Part shown: in pieces, positions 29,647 to 34,070 of the stretch
Numbering within the stretch: the first letter of the stretch is position 1
Layout: every line of letters begins with the position of its first letter
DNA from: a virus
DNA length: 34,070 nucleotides
IMG/VR virus record: IMGVR_UViG_3300028883_000026
Span: 1 to 34,070 of that record
Direction: 5' to 3' (one strand)
Translations under genes and position numbers: made by a program
The notes under the pieces: generated by a model
The model's input: the letters and a program-made list of their open reading frames with translations, nothing else
Databases searched by the model: none
What the model was told of the DNA's origin: nothing

Positions 29647-31146
29647 TTATGAGAAATCTTTTAGTAATTGGCATACGAGAGTATCTGTATCTGTTACCAA
29701 AATGTTTACGATGTCCACACTATCCTCTCCAGTTGAGAGTGTCGGGGTATCATCAAATTTAAAAGCCGAGTTGAACGAGGCGGTTCTGCTTCCCGTACCG
29801 TCCTGAACCAAGATAAACGTTACCATCGATCCTGCAACAAGATTAGTAGGCTTGTTTATTGTAGTGTTTCCTGTTAGAACCATCTTAAAAGCATTAGATG
29901 CGCTAAAATCAGGGGTCCAAGACGAGGTAAATGTTTCCGTCACTAACGTAGGAACCTGTGCTCCTACGAATGCGTTTTGTTGATCGTCTTCCGTTACGTT
30001 AGGGCAAGTCAATTCCCCAGATGTGATGTTAATGTGGTTTGAGTCAGCGGTTTGAATAACACCAAATGTGGTATCCGACACAGCAGTTGGAACGCTGATC
30101 GTTCCTGAAGAAACATCAATGTTATCTCCCACTTGAACAACACCTTTAGAACCTGCGGTGGCGTCAATAGCTTCAAGATCCCCAGCAGTGATTTCCAATC
30201 CTGTTCCTGTTTGGATCTGAACAATCCCTTTGGATGAGTATGTGGCATCTCCCTGACCGCGAGCCAGAACTCCGTCATCAATGCCCAACCCAGATCCAAC
30301 TTTCACAAGCCCTAATGTTCCAGCTGATGCTATCGTTGAAGTTGAGATTATGCTGCTTCCATCAACCTCTACATCAACCTCATCTCCCTTCACAATACCA
30401 ATTTCAGTAGTAGAGCCGGTGGGAACAGAAATCACACCACTTGATACGTCAATGTTTGTTCCTACTTGAACAACACCTTTAGATAGTGCTGTAGCGTCTG
30501 GTAGGCTTAGTTCGGAAACGTCTACAGATACAACACCCGAAGATGCATCAAGTCCACTACCTACCTGCATCAATCCTTTGCTGGATTCGGTTGCGTCTGG
30601 AATGCTCAACTCAGATACATCAACAGAAACGACACCTGCTGTTACATCAAGGCCGCTACCCACTTGCACCAATCCTTTGCTGGATTCGGTTGCGTCTGGA
30701 ATGCTGATGTTTCCGCTTCCATCTACATCAATGTTTCCTAATTCTGGAACAATAACCAATCCTAATGTGGTGGTTGTGGCGATGTCATAATCGACACGAA
30801 GAACGCACCCATCGATTTCAAAACCACTACCTACCTTAACAACACCTTTGTTAGATGTGGTAGCAAGTGGAATGCTAATTTCTGTGTCAGCTCCATAAAC
30901 GGCGGTGATGTTTGTTCCTGGGATTACCAAGCCACACGAAAATACTGTTGCGCAAGGAATGTCAACTTCTGTTAAACTTTTTGCGTACAGCACACGGCCC
31001 TTAACATCAGCATACACACCGCACGCAACATAATCGCCTGGGGTTACACCGGTAGGAACCAATTCTGGAGATGTAGCATCGGAGAATAAAAGATCTCCAC
31101 CCTCTCCAATAACTGTACCAAGTGTTGTGTCTGTTGCCGCTGCCAT
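29647..31146 (-). CDS. Repeat tail fibre (499 aa)
   Basis: About ten stem units of the same type as in the next gene are present (KGLVQVGSGLDVTAGVVSVD and variants), after an N-terminal module with ATDTTLGTVIGEGGDLLF. The C-terminal module (FSASNAFKMVLTGNTTINKP, then TNLVAGSMVTFILVQD, ending CQLLKDFS) is homologous to that of the 627-aa paralogue but clearly diverged. It overlaps the 69-aa gene by TAATG. The two fibres could bind different receptors or form a two-part fibre. Confidence 0.8.
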   Translation of the reverse strand: MAAATDTTLGTVIGEGGDLLFSDATSPELVPTGVTPGDYVACGVYADVKGRVLYAKSLTEVDIPCATVFSCGLVIPGTNITAVYGADTEISIPLATTSNKGVVKVGSGFEIDGCVLRVDYDIATTTTLGLVIVPELGNIDVDGSGNISIPDATESSKGLVQVGSGLDVTAGVVSVDVSELSIPDATESSKGLMQVGSGLDASSGVVSVDVSELSLPDATALSKGVVQVGTNIDVSSGVISVPTGSTTEIGIVKGDEVDVEVDGSSIISTSTIASAGTLGLVKVGSGLGIDDGVLARGQGDATYSSKGIVQIQTGTGLEITAGDLEAIDATAGSKGVVQVGDNIDVSSGTISVPTAVSDTTFGVIQTADSNHINITSGELTCPNVTEDDQQNAFVGAQVPTLVTETFTSSWTPDFSASNAFKMVLTGNTTINKPTNLVAGSMVTFILVQDGTGSRTASFNSAFKFDDTPTLSTGEDSVDIVNILVTDTDTLVCQLLKDFS

Positions 31147-31355
31147 TATGCTACATTAACCCATGCTGAGGACGAATTCAGAAACTTCAGTTTCGAATCA
31201 GTCGTGTTATAGTATGTGCTCCCCTCAGGAACGTCAGTAGTAGCAGGATCGCTTGCTGCTTCGCCAAGATAACGAGGCACAACCGCAAAATTGTTGTTGA
31301 TGCGGTTTACTTTGTGTCGATCTTTTACTTCAAGTTGTTCAAATTCAGTAGCCAT
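31146..31355 (-). CDS. Small tail tip/fibre module protein (69 aa)
   Basis: This protein has a short helix (FEQLEVKDRHKVNRINNNFA), a turn-rich middle and a C-terminal STYYNTTDSKLKFLNSSSAW segment. That segment resembles the tip module that ends the 622-aa fibre. Here it is a free-standing protein between the tip protein and the fibres, perhaps a connector. The gene starts just after a GATAAATAG motif, and no strong ribosome site is seen apart from GGAT. Confidence 0.65.
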   Translation of the reverse strand: MATEFEQLEVKDRHKVNRINNNFAVVPRYLGEAASDPATTDVPEGSTYYNTTDSKLKFLNSSSAWVNVA

Positions 31356-31360
31356 AGAAC

Positions 31361-31367
31361 TATTTAT
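31361..31367 (-). promoter_or_regulatory. ATAAATA gap motif
   Basis: GGATAAATAG lies between the TAA stop of the tip protein gene and the ATG of the 69-aa gene, occupying half of the 14-base gap. Confidence 0.4.
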
Positions 31368-31369
31368 CC

Positions 31370-33724
31370 TTAATTAGTACACGCAAATTCGTAGCCATAA
31401 CCACCACCAACGATGCTAGACATCTGGTAAACTTTCACTTTGATACATGAACGAACAGTGCCAAAATCTTCGATTTGCATTGCTTCGGTGTACGTGAATT
31501 GTGGTTTGACCGCTTGTTCAGTGCGAACGATGTTGTCGCTATCATCCAGCACAGTAATTGTCCATCCAGCCCAATCGAAATCGTGTGGGCTTTCAGCGTA
31601 ATCTTGAATCTCATCAGCTGCAAAACGAGCACGTTCTTCCCACGTGACCAGCCAATCATCAGTAGCTCCAAGTTTCACGCCCTGACCGTGTGATGGTTTC
31701 CAAGGAACAAGATTTAATCCGTATGGAGTAACCTGTTGAACGACACCTTTACTTGTGTCGGAGCCGATTGTTACAATCTTGTATGTTCGAGGATGTCCTC
31801 TCTCATCGATTGGATAATCAATACGAACGAGCGCATCATCCAGAAGAATGAACAACTCATTATCCTCGTGGTCATCAACTGACCATTCAGTTCCTTGTAA
31901 TCCACGAAGAAGGTGTGTCAATTCATACACTGGGTTTCCGCTAGGACTTGTTCCTGTCAGAGTTGCTTCACCGAATGCGATCATTTCGCTTCCGATCATT
32001 GCATGATTCTTTACGCCTTCGTAAAGAACATCATCCGTCACGCTTGTTAATTCGCCCGTCTTCAGTTCAACCGTGATGGTAGTAGTATCATCCCAAACGT
32101 GATAATCGGTAGGTGCTGCCAAAGCAGGAGATACGCGGCCCACAGTTGCTTCTTTCCGAGCCACTGTGACAAGGTCATAAGAACCTCCACCATCTTTTGT
32201 TTCATAGATTCCAGCGCCAGACCAACCTGGCAAGCCATAGCCATGTACTGCTGCATACATTCTTCCTTCTTTATCGTCGCTGTTTAGTGGCGGCATGTCG
32301 ATGATAATCGCTGTGCTGTAACCAACAGTCGCAACAACATCTTGTGATGCGGTAGTTTCTCCAACACCGCTTCCTGACGGAATACTCATGTCGCCAACAA
32401 ACGAAGCGTCTACTGCGATAATTTCCATTCCACCATCGCTACGAACATTAATACCAACGATTCGGTGAATACCTAATGGTGTTGTGATGTTGTCACCTGG
32501 TTCCAGTTCCATGTGATCGTCAAACGCAACCGTGTATTTGTACTTTGTCGCTTCTAAGTGTGCCATCATAACAGCTCGTTCTGCAATGGCACGTGCCTCT
32601 GACTTTGTCATAACAAACGGAAGCTGAAGGTTTACTTCTTGTCCATCAACGTAAGCCTCAATCTCATAGTCAGCTGTGTTATCTTGATAACCGAGATCGC
32701 GATCAGGGAATGTGACTGTCACCTTACGTGGTAAGTCAATGCCTTGCTTGCGTTCGATGCGATAACGAGATGTGTCAGATGACGTGATGTCAAAACCCAT
32801 GTCATCGAATGTGAGTGTTTTAACTGGCGTTGAGTTGTAAGGCGTGAAGCGAAGCGTTCCACCACTTGGCGTAATACTAAATGCGTATGCAAGTGATAGT
32901 TGTGCCAACATGTTACGACGAGGAATCGGATTGATTCGCTTAAAACTCAGCTCATTATCATCGATTTCTGATACGTCAACTGTGAATGGCATACCCAGAC
33001 AAATGTGCTCAAGAACGTTTGGTAGAGTAGCGTTTACAGGGGCGCCTGTGTATGATGGATCGCCGTTGTACTTTGATCCAGCGTTGCCGTCGCCTTCTCC
33101 GTCAAAGTCCATCATGTCAGCTATTTCAGATACTGCCCATCCAGCGACTGCTAGGCCTGCAATTCCTTGCAACCAATCACCCCAACCCCAATTTGGAATG
33201 TCTGTGATCCAATCAAAGAACGAACCAGCGATGTCAAGAATCCCTCGATCCTCCTCCTCGACAACACCATTCGTAGAAAGTGGTAGCCAGTAGAACTCCC
33301 AGTTAAGGCCAACACCTGGCTCATCACCATCTGGATCACTACCGGACGTGTGTCCGTATACACAAACATACGAACCTGTGGCGTTGGTAGCAACCGACGC
33401 GTTACAGTGGTAATCATTGCTGAACTCAGCATTCTCGCCTTGCTCATAATAGTCTGTTCCTGTCGCCCACTCACCAGTGATCTCTGTTCCAAAGATACCC
33501 AAGTCTTCGCAAGTTGATGCGCCTGGTGGACCAGCTGGGCCTTGAGGACCGGCACAAAACTGAGTTTGTGTTATAGTAGACGATGCACCACTTGGTTGTG
33601 TTACGTTGTTTTCGTTTGCTACATTACAACTTTCATCAGACGGGTCGGGATTGGTAGCCGTTAATGTGGCTGGTGTTCCGTAGTTAAATTTTTCTGAACT
33701 GTCAGGTACTGGACATGTACTCAT
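31370..33724 (-). CDS. Tail-tip protein, C-terminal part (phage-tail_3 / J-like)
   Basis: I choose ATG 33724 (GGGAGATTGAC before it), giving 784 aa, over a longer frame to 33814 that would overlap the propeller gene by about 90 bases. The first 60 residues are a Cys/Thr/Asn-rich leader ending in a collagen-like GPQGPAGPPG (59-68). A hydrophobic helix lies near 195-220. The main part matches the C-terminal region of GTA Orfg15 and related tip proteins: LSLAYAFSITPSGGTLRFTP, IERKQGIDLPRKVTVTFPDR, an MTKSEARAIAERAVMMAHLE helix, LEPGDNITTPLG and later LTHLLRGLQGTEW. The normal N-terminal part is the separate gene at 880-1470. Confidence 0.82.
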   Translation of the reverse strand: MSTCPVPDSSEKFNYGTPATLTATNPDPSDESCNVANENNVTQPSGASSTITQTQFCAGPQGPAGPPGASTCEDLGIFGTEITGEWATGTDYYEQGENAEFSNDYHCNASVATNATGSYVCVYGHTSGSDPDGDEPGVGLNWEFYWLPLSTNGVVEEEDRGILDIAGSFFDWITDIPNWGWGDWLQGIAGLAVAGWAVSEIADMMDFDGEGDGNAGSKYNGDPSYTGAPVNATLPNVLEHICLGMPFTVDVSEIDDNELSFKRINPIPRRNMLAQLSLAYAFSITPSGGTLRFTPYNSTPVKTLTFDDMGFDITSSDTSRYRIERKQGIDLPRKVTVTFPDRDLGYQDNTADYEIEAYVDGQEVNLQLPFVMTKSEARAIAERAVMMAHLEATKYKYTVAFDDHMELEPGDNITTPLGIHRIVGINVRSDGGMEIIAVDASFVGDMSIPSGSGVGETTASQDVVATVGYSTAIIIDMPPLNSDDKEGRMYAAVHGYGLPGWSGAGIYETKDGGGSYDLVTVARKEATVGRVSPALAAPTDYHVWDDTTTITVELKTGELTSVTDDVLYEGVKNHAMIGSEMIAFGEATLTGTSPSGNPVYELTHLLRGLQGTEWSVDDHEDNELFILLDDALVRIDYPIDERGHPRTYKIVTIGSDTSKGVVQQVTPYGLNLVPWKPSHGQGVKLGATDDWLVTWEERARFAADEIQDYAESPHDFDWAGWTITVLDDSDNIVRTEQAVKPQFTYTEAMQIEDFGTVRSCIKVKVYQMSSIVGGGYGYEFACTN

Positions 33725-33725
33725 G

Positions 33726-34070
33726 TCAATCTCCCGTGTAATCGTGTTTGCCGCTGCTGACCATACCAACGCCCTGAATCTTCGTGTATGGCGTTCTGTA
33801 GTACAAATCGTCATTGCGGAATGCGATAACGTCTGTGGCTGTTGTCAAGAAAATGTACTCCCCTACCGTCTGTGTTCCTGAGTCGGTTGCATAACTATGT
33901 GCAATTGTTTTAGTCAGAGCGGTGAATGTGGTTGATGGAAAACGTTCTGTGTTAAACGAGTAATCATCCTCATCGCCGTTTGTCATTCGAATGTCGCCAT
34001 CACTTTCACGGCTTCGGACGAGATCGTTGGCGGCGAACCACAAGTATGTTCCGTCAGAACAAATACCTTC
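33726..34070 (-). CDS. Beta-propeller protein, 3' part (5' part at 883-1)
   Basis: This is the end of the 366-codon gene described at 1-883. Bases 33944-34070 repeat 1-127, so only 33943-33726 add new sequence (the last 73 codons with stop). The C-terminal blade contains GEYIFLTTATDVIAFRNDDL and ends KHDYTGD. The stop TGA lies one base before the ATG of the next tip gene, so the two are probably coupled. Confidence 0.8.
   Translation of the reverse strand, partial: EGICSDGTYLWFAANDLVRSRESDGDIRMTNGDEDDYSFNTERFPSTTFTALTKTIAHSYATDSGTQTVGEYIFLTTATDVIAFRNDDLYYRTPYTKIQGVGMVSSGKHDYTGD
33944..34070. repeat. Direct terminal repeat, right copy
   Basis: Identical to 1-127. It marks circular closure of the contig; see the left copy. 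Confidence 0.95.

Noticed and set aside
33725-33814. Longer start for the C-terminal tip protein
   Set aside because: It would overlap the propeller gene by about 90 bases; the ATG at 33724 has GGGAG at good spacing and follows the stop at once.
1-34070. Prophage or temperate phage
   Set aside because: No integrase, excisionase, CI/Cro-like repressor or attachment site could be recognised, and no host gene is present at either end. A missed divergent repressor remains possible.

Overview
The window is a complete tailed dsDNA phage genome of siphovirus type. Positions 1-127 recur exactly at 33944-34070, so the contig is circular with a unit length of 33,943 bp; the cut falls inside a beta-propeller gene. 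A 127-base overlap equals a common assembler k-mer, so it probably reflects closure and not a real terminal repeat. All genes I can support lie on the minus strand. The tail-tip genes (DUF2460, DUF2163 and NlpC/P60 types, then a split tip protein) resemble those of gene transfer agents and proteobacterial siphophages, and a lipoprotein with a lipobox is present. This suggests a Gram-negative host. Fibre repeats of a type I associate with marine phages hint at an aquatic source (inference).

Two transcription units follow each other on the minus strand. Unit 1 (about 24.96 to 22.02 kb) holds nine small genes: one unrecognised 211-aa protein, three membrane or lipoproteins and three strikingly acidic proteins. 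It begins at a promoter near 24985-25014 and ends at a strong hairpin terminator (21930-21970). Unit 2 starts near 21.84 kb and runs through small accessory genes (DUF5659-like, PD-(D/E)XK nuclease, zinc finger), the terminase subunits, portal, scaffold and capsid. It continues with a connector, a block of fibre-like genes, holin/spanin-like genes, head-tail joining genes, tail tube, tail chaperones with a -1 frameshift, tape measure and tail tip. It then crosses the contig ends into the C-terminal tip protein, two paralogous repeat fibres, a second beta-propeller and two unknown proteins, stopping near 25.4 kb.

The 24.96-25.56 kb stretch has no convincing gene. It contains a near-consensus promoter (TTGACA-N17-TATAAA), about 100 nt to an intrinsic terminator (a small-RNA-like cassette), and then about 400 bp rich in hairpins up to the unit 1 promoter. 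A second possible promoter-terminator cassette, on the plus strand, lies at the other end of unit 1 and ends in almost the same 3' sequence. A heptamer, ATAAATA, recurs in the short gaps between genes; by eye I found no copy inside a gene.

What is missing also matters. I see no integrase, repressor, DNA polymerase, helicase, SSB or free endolysin. The phage either relies on host replication or uses an unrecognised initiator. The most unusual points are the hairpin-rich region with its small-RNA cassettes, the tail-tip protein split around a beta-propeller, the fibre genes placed inside the head module, and the run of acidic small proteins.
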